A DNA stretch of 64,000 nucleotides. It comes from Mimachlamys varia. Lineage: Eukaryota > Mollusca > Bivalvia > Pectinida > Pectinidae. The stretch lies in assembly GCA_947623455.1 (NCBI GenBank), contig OX392532.1, forward strand, positions 47,619,058 to 47,683,057, given 5' to 3'. Below, in pieces: positions 1-13,983 of this stretch (its first letter is position 1; every line of letters starts with the position of its first letter). The translations under genes and the position numbers were made by a program. The notes beneath the pieces were generated by a model. That model was given only the letters and a program-made list of their open reading frames with translations. It ran no database searches and was not told where the DNA came from.

Positions 1-512
1 AACAAGTTAGTTTCTGCATTCAGCATGAAATGTTTTATTGTAATGTTTAACAAATAATAAACGTTCCTACCCGTGAATGGCAAAGTATTTATAGCAACGG
101 TAAATATATCAATATAATTAAAAATAAAACCCAGAAAGCAAAAACTATCTACAACCTCAATATAATTATTGTTATATTTCAATAGCTCATCAGAAGTAGG
201 CAGCATACTCCTTCTCAACATGACAATGTTAGTTTGATCAACATTAACAGTTTAAGTCAATCGTTCAGCATATGTACAATAACATGACGTAGATTGTCCA
301 ACAGGTGTTGTAAATCATCTATATGTTCTGAAAATAAAACAGTGTCATCTCCATACATAATAATAATTCTGGAAGGCCTGGGGCTTTGATATTTTACATA
401 TCGTATGTGAAGGTAATTGATTATCAGGTTTGAAAATATGAATGACCTTGACCCACTTTCAACGTCACAGGTGTCATTTATCTTAAAATGTTTAAATGTC
501 ATTTTTTTCATT
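1..512 (-). pseudogene. Non-LTR retrotransposon reverse-transcriptase fragment
   Basis: Read on the minus strand, this stretch contains the polymerase box YGDD followed by TVLFSE and a leucine-rich segment (LQHLLDNL); the YGDD codons are at 344-355. This is the catalytic motif C region of a LINE-type reverse transcriptase. The flanking frame has no other conserved RT box, so this is a truncated, inactive piece. Positions 3-405 align base by base, with small indels, to 17,858-18,215, where a second copy has YVDD. The element continues past the left edge of the window. Confidence 0.7.
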
Positions 513-712
513 ACAAGAAGACAGACAGTAATGATATTTAGTCAGCAACATATTGTGAGGATTTTCCTATTAATTGATATGAGAAAAAGTTGCTTGAAAA
601 ATCAACTTCCGGTTTTGGTAATGGACAAATTTGAAAATTAAAGTTATTGACTATCAATAGTAGAAGGACATTAATTCGTTAACTATACAAGAGTTGCCTC
701 CCTTTTACCAAA
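513..712. other. Junction between RT fragment and 54-bp array
   Basis: AT-rich spacer with no gene seen. Just before the array, at about 690-708, lies GTTGCCTCCCTTTTACC, the reverse complement of a GGGAGGCAAC-type word resembling a short motif that is frequent in mollusc repeats. On the minus strand the array frame would run about 10 codons into this spacer before meeting a stop. Confidence 0.4.
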
Positions 713-3700
713 GACCATCCACCATCACTGTAGGATTCCCCACTCCCACAATCACTATAATATTCTTCACATCCACCAACACTGTAGGTTCCCAACTACC
801 ACAATCACTATCGGATTCCTCACATCCACCACCACTGGAGGTTTACCCACTCCCACAATCACTATAGGATTCCTCACACCCACCAACACTGTAGGTTCCC
901 AACTACCACAATTACTATCGGATTCCTCACATTCGCCACCACTGTAGGTTTCCTCACTCCCACAATCACTATAGGATTCCTCACATCCACCACCACTGTA
1001 GGTTTCCCCACTCACACAATCACTATCGGATTTCTCACATCCGCCACCACTGTAGGTTTCCCCACTCCCACAATCACTATCGGATTCCTCACATCCACCC
1101 ATTCCAATAATCACTATCGGATTCCTCACATCCATCACCACTGTGGGTTTTCCCACTCCCACAATCACTATCGGATTCCTCACATCCACCAACACTGTAG
1201 GTTTCCTAACTCCCACAATCACTATCGGATTCCTCACATCCATCACCACTGTAGGTTTCCCCACTCACACAATCACTATAGGATTCCTAACACCCGCCAC
1301 CACTGTATTTTTCCTAACTCCCACAATCACTATCGGATTCCTCACATCCACCACCACCGCAGGTTCCCAACTACCACAATTACTATCCGATTCCTCACAT
1401 CCACCAACACTGTAGGTTCCCAACTACCTAAATTACTATCGGATTCCTCACATCCGCCACAACTGTAGGTTTCCCCACTCCCACAATCACTATCGGATTC
1501 CTCACATCCGCCACCACTGTAGGTTCCCAACTACCTAAATTACTATCGGATTCCTCACATCCGCCACCAATATAGGTTTCCTCACTCCCACAATCACAGT
1601 AGGATTCCTCACATCCACCAATACTGTAGGTTTCCTAACTCCCACAATCACTATATGATTCCTCACATCCACCAATACTGTAGGTTTCCTAACTCCCACA
1701 ATCACTATCGGATTCCTCACATCCACCCATTCCCATAATCACTATCGGATTCCTCACATCCATCACCACTGTAGGTTTCTTCACTCCCACAATCACTATA
1801 GGATTCCTAACACCCGCCACCACTGTAGGTTTCCTAACTCCCACAACCACTATCGGATTCCTCACATCCACCACCACCGCAGGTTCCCAACTACCACAAT
1901 TACTATCCGATTCCTCCCATCACCAACACTGTAGGTTCCCAACTACCTAAATTACTATCGGATTCCTCACATCCGCCACCACTGTAGGTTTCCCAACTCC
2001 CACAATCACTATAGGATTCCTCACATCCGCCACCACTGTAGGTTTCCCCACTCACACAATCACTATCGGATTCCTCACATCCACCAACACTGTAGGTTTC
2101 CTAACTCCCACAATCACTATCGGATTCCTCACATCCATCACCACTGTAGGTTTCCCCACTCCCACAATCACTATAGGATTCCTAACACCCGCCACCACTG
2201 TAAGTTTCCCCACTCCCACAATCACTATCGGATTCCTCACATCCACCACCACCGCAGGTTCCCAACTACCACAATTACTATCCGATTCCTCACATCCACC
2301 AACACTGTAGGTTCCCAACTACCTAAATTACTATAGGATTCCTCACATCCGCCACCACTGTAGGTTTCCCAACTCACACAATCACTATTGGATTCCTCGC
2401 ATCCACCAACACTGTAGGTTTCCCAACTCACACAATCACTATCGGATTCCTCACATCCGCCACCACTGTAGGTTTCCCAACTCACACAATCACTATCGGA
2501 TTCCTCACATCCGCCACCACTGTAGGTTTCCCAACTCACACAATCACTATAGGATTCCTCACATCCACCAACACTGTAGGTTCCCAACTACCACAATTAC
2601 TATCGGATTCCTCACATCCACCACCACTGTAGGTTTCCCAACTCCCATAATCACTATCGGATTCCTCACATCCGCCACCACTACAGGTTTCCTCACTCCC
2701 ACAATCACTATAGGATTCCTCACATCCACCACCACTGTAGGTTTCCCCACTCACACAATCACTATCGGATTCCTCACATCCACCACCACTGTAAGTTTCC
2801 CGACTCGCACAATCGCTATCGGATTCCTCACATCCGCCACCACTGTAGGTTTCCCCACTCACACAATAACTATCGGATTCCTCAAATCCACCCATTCCCA
2901 TAATCACTATCGGATTCCTCACATCCATCACCACGGTAGGTTTTCCCACTCCCACAATCACTATATGATTCCTCACATCCACCCATTCCCATAATCACAA
3001 TCGGATTCCTCACAACCGCCACCACTGTAGGTTTCCTACCTCCCCTAATCACTATCGGATTCCTCACATCCACCAACACTGTAGGTTTCCCAACTCCCCT
3101 AATCACTATCGGATTCCTCACATCCATCACCACTGTAGGTTTCCCCACTCGCACAATCACTATCGGATTCCTTACATCCACCACCACTGTAAGTTTCCTC
3201 ACTCCCACAATCGCTATCGGATTCCTCACATCCATCACCACTGTAGGTTTCCCCACTCACACAATCACTATCGGATTCCTCACATCCATCACCACTGTAG
3301 GTTTCCTCACTCCCACAATCGCTATCGGATTCCTCACATCCATCACCACTGTAGGTTTCCCCACTCACACAATCACTATCGGATTCCTCACATCCATCAC
3401 CACTGTAAGTTTCCTCACTCCCACAATCGCTATCGGATTCCTCACATCCACCAATACTGTAGGTTTCCTAACTCCCACAATCACTATATGATTCCTCACA
3501 TCCACCAATACTGTAGGTTTCCTAACTCCCACAATCACTATATGATTCCTCACATCCACCACCACTGTAGGTTTCCTAACTCCCACAATCACTATATGAT
3601 TCCTCACATCCACCAATACTGTAGGTTTCCTAACTCCCACAATCACTATATGATTCCTCACATCCATCACCACTGTAGGTTTCCTAACTCCCACAATCAC

Positions 3701-4391
3701 TATATGATTCCTCACATCCGCCACCACTGTAGGTTTCCTACCTCCCCTAATCACTATCGGATTCCTCACATCCACCAACACTGTAGGTTTCCTACCTCCC
3801 CTAATCACTATCGGATTCCTCACATCCGCCACCACTGTAGGTTTCCTACCTCCCCTAATCACTATCGGATTCCTCACATCCATCACCACTGTAGGTTTCC
3901 TACCTCCCCTAATCACTATCGGATTCCTCACATCCACCAACACTGTAGGTTTCCTAACTCCCACAATCACTATCGGATTCCTCACATCCATCACCACTGT
4001 AGGTTTCCCCACTCCCACAATCACTATCGGATTCCTCACATCCACCACCACCGCAGGTTCTTAACTACCACAATTACTATCCGATTCCTCACATCCACCA
4101 ACACTGTAGGTTCCCAACTACCTAAATTATTATCGGATTCCTCACATCCGCCACCACCACTGTAAATTTCCTCACTCCCACAATCACTATCGGATTCCTC
4201 ACATCCGCCACCACTGTAGGTTTCCTCACTCCAACAATCACTATAGGATTCCTCACATCCACCACCACTGTAGGTTTCCCCACTCACACAATCACTATCG
4301 GATTCCTCACATCCACCACCACTGTAAGTTTCCCAACTCGCACAATCACTATCGGATTCCTCAAATCCGCCACCACGGTAGGTTTCCCCAC

Positions 4392-7300
4392 TCACACAAT
4401 CACTATAGGATTCCTCACATCCGCCACCACTGTAGGTTTCCCCACTCCCATAATCACTATCGGATTCCTCACATCCGCCACCACTGTAGGTTTCCCCACT
4501 CCCATAATCACTATCGGATTCCTCACATCCGCCACCACTGTAGGTTTCCCCACTCCCATAATCACTATCGGATTCCTCACATCCGCCACCACTATAGGTT
4601 TCCTCACTCCCACAATCACAATAGGATTCCTCACATCCACCACCACTGTAAGTTTCCCCACTCGCACAATCACTATCGGATTCCTCACATCCACCACCAC
4701 TGTAAGTTTCCCCACTCGCACAATCACAATATGATTCCTCACATCCACCACCACTGTAAGTTTCCTCAATCCCACAATCACTATCGGATTCCTCACATCC
4801 ACCACCACTGTAAGTTTCCTCATCCCACAATCACAATAGGATTCCTCACATCCACCACCACTGTAAGTTTCCCCACTCGCACAATCACTATAGGATTCCT
4901 CACATCCACCACCACTGTAAGTTTCCCCACTCGCGCAATCACTATCGGATTCCTCACATCCACCGCCACTGTAAGTTTCCCCACTCGCACAATCACTATC
5001 GGATTCCTCACATCCACCACCACTGTAGGTTTCCTCACTCACACAATCACAATAAGATTCCTCACATCCACCACCACTGTAAGTTTCCCCACTCGCAAAA
5101 TCACTATCGGATTCCTCACATCCACCACCAGTGTAGGTTTCCCCACTCACACAATCACTATCGGATTCCTCATATCCACCCCCTCTGTAAGTTTCCTCAC
5201 TCCCACAATCACAATAAGATTCCTCACATCCACCACCACAGTAAGTTTCCTCACTCCCACAATCACAATAAGATTCCTCATATCCACCACCACTGTAAGT
5301 TTCCTCAATCCCACAATCACTATCGGATTCCTCACATCCACCAATACTGTAGGTTTCCTCACTCACACAATCACTATCGGATTCCTTACATCCACCACCA
5401 CTGTAAGTTTCCTCACTCCCACAATCACTATCGCATTCCTCACATCCACCCTCACTGTAAGTTTCCTCACTCCCACAATCACAATAAGATTCCTCACATC
5501 CACCACCACTGTAAATTTCCTCACTCCCACAATCACAATAAGATTCCTCACATCCACCACCACTGTAAGTTTCCTCACTCCCACAATCACTATCGGATTC
5601 CTCACATCCACCACCACTGTAGGTTTCCTCACTCCCACAATCACAATAAGATTCCTCACATCCACCAATACTGTAGGTTTCCTCACTCACACAATCACTA
5701 TCGGATTCCTCACATCCACCACCACTGTAAGTTTCCTCACTCCCACAATCACTATCGGATTCCTCACATCCACCCTCACTGTAAGTTTCCTCACTCCCAC
5801 AATCACAATAAGATTCCTCACATCCACCCCCACTGTAAGTTTCCTCATTCCCACAATCACAATAAGATTCCTGACATCCACCACCACTGTAAGTTTCCTC
5901 ACTCCCACAATCACAATAAGATTCCTTACATCCACCACCACTGTAAGTTTCCTCACTCACACAATCACTATCGGATTCCTCACATCCACCACCACTGTAA
6001 ATTTCCTCACTCCCACAATCACAATAAGATTCCTCACATCCACCAATACTGTAGGTTTCCTCACTCACACAATCACTATCGGATTCCTCACATCCACCAC
6101 CACTGTAAGTTTCCAAACTCCCACAATCACAATAAGATTCCTCACATCCACCAATACTGTAGGTTTCCTCACTCCCACAATCACAATAAGATTCCTCACA
6201 TCCACCACCACTGTAAGTTTCCCCACTCGCACAATCACTATCGGATTCCATACATCCACCACCACTGTAAGTTTCCCCACTCCCACAATCACTATCGGAT
6301 TCCTCACATCCACCCCCACTGTAAGTTTCCTCACTCCCACAATCACAATAAGATTCCTCACATCCACCAATACTGTAGGTTTCCTCACTCCCACAATCAC
6401 AATAAGATTCCTCACATCCACCACCACTGTAAGTTTCCCCACTCGCACAATCACTATCGGATTTCATACATCCACCACCACTGTAAGTTTCCCCACTCGC
6501 ACAATCACTATCGGATTCCTCACATCCACCACCACTGTAAGTTTCCCCACTCGCACAATCATTATCGGATTCCATACATCCACCATCACTGTAAGTTTCC
6601 TCACTCACACAATCACTATCGGTTTCCATACATCCACCACCACTGTAAGTTTCTCCACTCCAACAATCACTATCGGATTCCTCACATCCACCACCACTGT
6701 AAGTTTCCTCACTCCCACAATCACTATCGCATTCCTCACATCCACCACCACTGTAAGTTTCCTCACTCCCACAATCACTATCGGATTCCTCACATCCACC
6801 ACCACTGTAGGTTTCCCCACTCCCACAATCACTATCGGATTCCTCACATCCACCACCACTGTAGGTTTCCTCACTCCCACAATCACTATCGGATTCCTCA
6901 CATCCACCACCACTGTAAGTTTCCCCACTCGCACAATCACTATCGGATTCCATACATCCACCACCACTGTAAGTTTCCCCACTCGCACAATCACTATCGG
7001 ATTCCTCACATCCACCACCACTGTAAGTTTCCCCACTCGCACAATCACTATCGGATTCCTCACATCCACCACCACTGTAAGTTTCCCCACTCGCACAATC
7101 ACTATCGGATTCCTCACATCCACCACCACTGTAAGTTTCCTCATTCCCACAATCATTATCGGATTCCTCACATCCACCACCACTGTAGGTTTCCCCACTC
7201 CCACAATCACTATCGGATTCCTCACATCCACCACCACTGTAAGTTTCCTCACTCCCACAATCACTATCGGATTCCTCACATCCACCACCACTGTAGGTTT

Positions 7301-10300
7301 CCTCACTCCCACAATCACTATCGGATTCCTCACATCCACTACCACTGTAGGTTTCCTCACTCCCACAATCACAATAAGATTCCTCACATCCACCAATACT
7401 GTAGGTTTCCTCACTCACACAATCACTATCGGATTCCTCACATCCACCCCCACTGTAAGTTTCCTCATTCCCACAATCACAATAAGATTCCTTACATCCA
7501 CCACCACTGTAAGTTTCCTCACTCCCACAATCACTATCGGATTCCTCACATCCACCACCACTGTAAGTTTCCTCACTCCCACAATCACAATAAGATTCCT
7601 CACATCCACCCCCACTGTAAGTTTCCTCACTCCCACAATCACAATAAGATTCCTTACATCCACCACCACTGTAAGTTTCCTCACTCCCACAATCACAATA
7701 AGATTCCTTACATCCACCACCACTGTAAGTTTCCTCACTCACACAATCACTATCGGATTCCTCACATCCACCAATACTGTAGGTTTCCTCACTCACACAA
7801 TCACTATCGGATTCCTCACATCCACCACCACTGTAAGTTTCCTCACTCCCACAATCACAATAAGATTCCTCACATCCACCAATACTGTAGGTTTCCTCAC
7901 TCCCACAATCACAATAAGATTCCTCACATCCACCATCACTGTAAGTTTCCCCACTCGCACAATCACTATCGGATTCCATACATCCACCACCACTGTAAGT
8001 TTCCCCACTCCCACAATCACTATCGGATTCCTCACATCCACCCCCACTGTAAGTTTCCTCACTCCCACAATCACTATCGGATTCCTCACATCCACCACCA
8101 CTGTAGGTTTCCTCACTCCCACAATCACTATCGGATTCCTCACATCCACCAATACTGTAGGTTTCCTCACTCCCACAATCACAATAAGATTCCTCACATC
8201 CACCACCACTGTAGGTTTCCCCACTCCCACAATCACTATCGGATTCCTCACATCCACCACCACTGTAGGTTTCCTCACTCCCACAATCACTATCGGATTC
8301 CTCACATCCACCACCACTGTAAGTTTCCCCACTCGCACAATCACTATCGGATTCCATACATCCACCACCACTGTAAGTTTCCCCACTCGCACAATCACTA
8401 TCGGATTCCTCACATCCACCACCACTGTAAGTTTCCCCACTCGCACAATCACTATCGGATTCCTCACATCCACCACCACTGTAAGTTTCCCCACTCGCAC
8501 AATCACTATCGGATTCCTCACATCCACCACCACTGTAGGTTTCCTCACTCACACAATCACAATAAGATTCCTCACATCCACCACCACTGTAAGTTTCCCC
8601 ACTCGCAAAATCACTATCGGATTCCTCACATCCACCACCAGTGTAGGTTTCCCCACTCACACAATCACTATCGGATTCCTCATATCCACCCCCTCTGTAA
8701 GTTTCCTCACTCCCACAATCACAATAAGATTCCTCACATCCACCACCACAGTAAGTTTCCTCACTCCCACAATCACAATAAGATTCCTCATATCCACCAC
8801 CACTGTAAGTTTCCTCAATCCCACAATCACTATCGGATTCCTCACACCCACCAATACTGTAGGTTTCCTCACTCACACAATCACTATCGGATTCCTTACA
8901 TCCACCACCACTGTAAGTTTCCTCACTCCCACAATCACTATCGCATTCCTCACATCCACCCTCACTGTAAGTTTCCTCACTCCCACAATCACAATAAGAT
9001 TTCCACATCCACCACCACTGTAAATTTCCTCACTCCCACAATCACAATAAGATTCCTCACATCCACCACCACTGTAAGTTTCCTCACTCCCACAATCACT
9101 ATCGGATTCCTCACATCCACCACCACTGTAGGTTTCCTCACTCCCACAATCACAATAAGATTCCTCACATCCACCAATACTGTAGGTTTCCTCACTCACA
9201 CAATCACTATCGGATTCCTCACATCCACCCTCACTGTAAGTTTCCTCACTCCCACAATCACAATAAGATTCCTCACATCCACCCCCACTGTAAGTTTCCT
9301 CATTCCCACAATCACAATAAGATTCCTGACATCCACCACCACTGTAAGTTTCCTCACTCCCACAATCACAATAAGATTCCTTACATCCACCACCACTGTA
9401 AGTTTCCTCACTCACACAATCACTATCGGATTCCTCACATCCACCACCACTGTAAATTTCCTCACTCCCACAATCACAATAAGATTCCTCACATCCACCA
9501 ATACTGTAGGTTTCCTCACTCACACAATCACTATCGGATTCCTCACATCCACCACCACTGTAAGTTTCCAAACTCCCACAATCACAATAAGATTCCTCAC
9601 ATCCACCAATACTGTAGGTTTCCTCACTCCCACAATCACAATAAGATTCCTCACATCCACCACCACTGTAAGTTTCCCCACTCGCACAATCACTATCGGA
9701 TTCCATACATCCACCACCACTGTAAGTTTCCCCACTCCCACAATCACTATCGGATTCCTCACATCCACCCCCACTGTAAGTTTCCTCACTCCCACAATCA
9801 CAATAAGATTCCTCACATCCACCAATACTGTAGGTTTCCTCACTCCCACAATCACAATAAGATTCCTCACATCCACCACCACTGTAAGTTTCCCCACTCG
9901 CACAATCACTATCGGATTTCATACATCCACCACCACTGTAAGTTTCCCCACTCGCACAATCACTATCGGATTCCTCACATCCACCACCACTGTAAGTTTC
10001 CCCACTCGCACAATCATTATCGGATTCCATACATCCACCATCACTGTAAGTTTCCTCACTCACACAATCACTATCGGTTTCCATACATCCACCACCACTG
10101 TAAGTTTCTCCACTCCAACAATCACTATCGGATTCCTCACATCCACCACCACTGTAAGTTTCCCCACTCCCACAATCACTATCGGATTCCTCACATCCAC
10201 CACCACTGTAAGTTTCCTCACTCCCACAATCACTATCGGATTCCTCACATCCACCACCACTGTAGGTTTCCCCACTCCCACAATCACTATCGGATTCCTC

Positions 10301-13300
10301 ACATCCACCACCACTGTAGGTTTCCTCCCTCCCACAATCACTATCGGATTCCTCACATCCACCACCACTGTAAGTTTCCCCACTCGCACAATCACTATCG
10401 GATTCCATACATCCACCACCACTGTAAGTTTCCCCACTCGCACAATCACTATCGGATTCCTCACATCCACCACCACTGTAAGTTTCCCCACTCGCACAAT
10501 CACTATCGGATTCCTCACATCCACCACCACTGTAAGTTTCCCCACTCGCACAATCACTATCGGATTCCTCACATCCACCCCCACTGTAAGTTTCCTCATT
10601 CCCACAATCATTATCGGATTCCTCACATCCACCACCACTGTAGGTTTCCCCACTCGCACAATCACTATCGGATTCCTCACATCCACCACCACTGTAAGTT
10701 TCCTCACTCCCACAATCACTATCGGATTCCTCACATCCACCATCACTGTAGGTTTCCTCACTCCCACAATCACTATCGGATTCCTCACATCCACCACCAC
10801 TGTAGGTTTCCTCACTCCCACAATCACAATAAGATTCCTCACATCCACCAATACTGTAGGTTTCCTCACTCACACAATCACTATCGGATTCCTCACATCC
10901 ACCCCCACTGTAAGTTTCCTCATTCCCACAATCACAATAAGATTCCTTACATCCACCACCACTGTAAGTTTCCTCACTCCCACAATCACTATCGGATTCC
11001 TCACATCCACCACCACTGTAAGTTTCCTCACTCCCACAATCACAATAAGATTCCTCACATCCACCCCCACTGTAAGTTTCCTCACTCCCACAATCACAAT
11101 AAGATTCCTTACATCCACCACCACTGTAAGTTTCCTCACTCCCACAATCACAATAAGATTCCTTACATCCACCACCACTGTAAGTTTCCTCACTCACACA
11201 ATCACTATCGGATTCCTCACATCCACCAATACTGTAGGTTTCCTCACTCACACAATCACTATCGGATTCCTCACATCCACCACCACTGTAAGTTTCCTCA
11301 CTCCCACAATCACAATAAGATTCCTCACATCCACCAATACTGTAGGTTTCCTCACTCCCACAATCACAATAAGATTCCTCACATCCACCATCACTGTAAG
11401 TTTCCCCACTCGCACAATCACTATCGGATTCCATACATCCACCACCACTGTAAGTTTCCCCACTCCCACAATCACTATCGGATTCCTCACATCCACCCCC
11501 ACTGTAAGTTTCCTCACTCCCACAATCACAATAAGATTCCTCACATCCACCAATACTGTAGGTTTCCTCACTCCCACAATCACAATAAGATTCCTCACAT
11601 CCACCACCACTGTAGGTTTCCCCACTCCCACAATCACTATCGGATTCCTCACATCCACCACCACTGTAGGTTTCCTCACTCCCACAATCACTATCGGATT
11701 CCTCACATCCACCACCACTGTAAGTTTCCCCACTCGCACAATCACTATCGGATTCCATACATCCACCACCACAGTAAGTTTCCCCACTCGCACAATCACT
11801 ATCGGATTCCTCACATCCACCACCACTGTAAGTTTCCCCACTCGCACAATCACTATCGGATTCCTCACATCCACCACCACTGTAGGTTTCCCCACTCGCA
11901 CAATCACTATCGGATTCCTCACATCCACCACCACTGTAAGTTTCCTCACTCCCACAATCACTATCGGATTCCTCACATCCACCACCACTGTAGGTTTCCC
12001 CACTCCCACAATCACTATCGGATTCCTCACATCCACCACCACTGTAGGTTTCCTCACTCCCACAATCACAATAAGATTCCTCACATCCACCAATACTGTA
12101 GGTTTCCTCACTCACACAATCACTATCGGATTCCTCACATCCACCCCCACTGTAAGTTTCCTCATTCCCACAATCACAATAAGATTCCTTACATCCACCA
12201 CCACTGTAAGTTTCCTCACTCCCACAATCACTATCGGATTCCTCACATCCACCACCACTGTAAGTTTCCTCACTCCCACAATCACAATAAGATTCCTCAC
12301 ATCCAACCCCACTGTAAGTTTCCTCACTCCCACAATCACAATAAGATTCCTTACATCCACCACCACTGTAAGTTTCCTCACTCCCACAATCACAATAAGA
12401 TTCCTTACATCCACCACCACTGTAAGTTTCCTCACTCACACAATCACTATCGGATTCCTCACATCCACCAATACTGTAGGTTTCCTCACTCACACAATCA
12501 CTATCGGATTCCTCACATCCACCACCACTGTAAGTTTCCTCACTCCCACAATCACAATAAGATTCCTCACATCCACCAATACTGTAGGTTTCCTCACTCC
12601 CACAATCACAATAAGATTCCTCACATCCACCACCACTGTAAGTTTCCCCACTCGCACAATCACTATCGGATTCCATACATCCACCACCACTGTAAGTTTC
12701 CCCACTCCCACAATCACTATCGGATCCCTCACATCCACCCCCACTGTAAGTTTCCTCACTCCCACAATCACAATAAGATTCCTCACATCCACCAATACTG
12801 TAGGTTTCCTCACTCCCACAATCACAATAAGATTCCTCACATCCACCACCACTGTAAGTTTCCCCACTCGCACAATCACTATCGGATTCCATACATCCAC
12901 CACCACTGTAAGTTTCCCCACTCGCACAATCACTATCGGATTCCTCACATCCACCACCACTGTAAGTTTCCCCACTCGCACAATCATTATCGGATTCCAT
13001 ACATCCACCACCACTGTAAGTTTCCTCACTCACACAATCACTATCGGATTCCATACATCCACCACCACTGTAAGTTTCCCCACTCCCACAATCACTATTG
13101 GATTCCTCACATCCACCACCACTGTAAGTTTCCCCACTCCCACAATCACTATCGGATTCCTCACATCCACCACCACTGTAGGTTTCCTCACTCCCACAAT
13201 CACTATCGGATTCCTCACATCCACCACCACTGTAAGTTTCCCCACTCGCACAATCACTATCGGATTCCTCACATCCACCACCACTGTAAGTTTCCCAACT

Positions 13301-13983
13301 CGCACAATCACTATCGGATTCCTCACATCCATCACCACTGTAAGTTTACCACTCCCACAATCACTATCGGATTCCTCACATCCACCACCACTGTAAGTTT
13401 CCTCACTCCCACAATCATTATCGGATTCCTCACATCCACCACCACTGTAGGTTTCCTCACTCCCACAATCACTATCGGATTCCTCACATCCACCACCACT
13501 GTAGGTTTCCTCACTCCCACAATCACTATCGGATTCCTCACATCCACCACCACTGTAGGTTTCCTCACTCCCACAATCACTATCGGATTCCTCACATCCA
13601 CCACCACTGTAGGTTTCCTCACTCCCACAATCACTATCGGATTTCTCACATCCACCAATACTGTAGGTTTCCTCACTCCCACAATCACTATCGGATTCCT
13701 CACATCCACCACCACTGTAGATTTCCTCACTCACACAATCACTATCGGATTCCTTACATCCACCACCACAGTAGGTTTCCTCACTCACACAATCACTATC
13801 GGATTCCTCACATCCACCAATACTGTAGGTTTCCTCACTCCCACAATCACTATCGGATTCCATACATCCACCACCACATGAAATCGCTTCTTGTGAATCA
13901 TACAGTAGGAGAACGGCTATAACAACATTACCAAATTCCTTAAGGATGCAAACCTCTGAGAAGTCAACATTTTTCTGTATCAA
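4392..13983 (-). CDS. Possible giant 18-residue-repeat protein (broken by one-base deletions)
   Basis: A minus-strand frame opens with ATG at 13,983. After about 38 non-repetitive residues (start MIQKNVDFSEVC, then a short hydrophobic stretch IAVLLLY) it enters the GSEETYSGG/GCEESDSDC repeat. It then continues through nearly all of the array to about 4.2 kb, apart from one-base deletions near 13,345, 9,003 and 4,821. Each deletion moves the same peptide into another frame: 13,030-13,983 (317 aa), 8,873-13,054 (1393 aa), 4,392-9,008 (1538 aa), then 4,036-4,830. No signal peptide is convincing and no acceptor clearly marks an exon start. It may be a real repeat protein with sequencing errors, a decayed duplicate of the ankyrin-gene tail, or a stop-poor satellite with no product. 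Confidence 0.35.
5026..12000. repeat. Higher-order repeat of 3,510 bp (65 units) inside the array
   Basis: Diagnostic variant units recur at a fixed distance. The rare CATATCCACCCCCTCTG unit is at about 5,171 and 8,681, and a TCGCATTCC-CTCACTG unit pair is at 5,431 and 8,941; both are 3,510 bp apart, exactly 65 x 54. Further right the offset falls to 3,455, explained by loss of one 54-bp unit (between about 9,196 and 9,411) and one base (near 9,003). So a block of about 3.5 kb was duplicated in tandem after the units had diverged. Confidence 0.8.
10870..13029. repeat. Second higher-order repeat of 1,242 bp (23 units)
   Basis: The unit order in 10,870-11,193 recurs at 12,112-12,435, and that from 11,248 recurs from 12,490. 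Both offsets are 1,242 bp, or 23 x 54. This is a later, shorter tandem duplication nested at the right side of the array. Confidence 0.75.

Larger units (their letters stand above)
713..13876 (-). repeat. 54-bp coding-type satellite array, about 244 units
   Basis: About 13.2 kb of head-to-tail 54-bp units. Each unit is two diverged 27-bp halves. On the minus strand these read GSEETYSGG and GCEESDSDC, an acidic Ser/Tyr/Cys/Gly-rich 18-residue repeat. The second half has two main forms, SDSDC (plus-strand ACTATCGGA) and SYCDC (ACAATAAGA). Other variants replace GSEE with ASGE, VSEE or NEE, and GGG with IGG, DGG or EGG. Because 54 is a multiple of three and the consensus lacks stops in four of six frames, long open frames appear on both strands. 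The minus frame given here is preferred because it matches the ankyrin-gene tail at 20.0-20.4 kb. Whether it is translated cannot be decided from sequence. Confidence 0.95.

Noticed and set aside
4731..9023. A 1,430-residue plus-strand open frame (GFLTSTTTVSFLTPTITI repeats)
   Set aside because: It is the antisense shadow of the 54-bp array. The unit lacks stops in this frame, and nothing outside the array matches the peptide.
4820..13730. Minus-strand frames with VRKPTVVVDVRNPIVIVG repeats
   Set aside because: Second stop-free frame of the same satellite. It does not match the ankyrin-gene tail frame and has no start outside the array.
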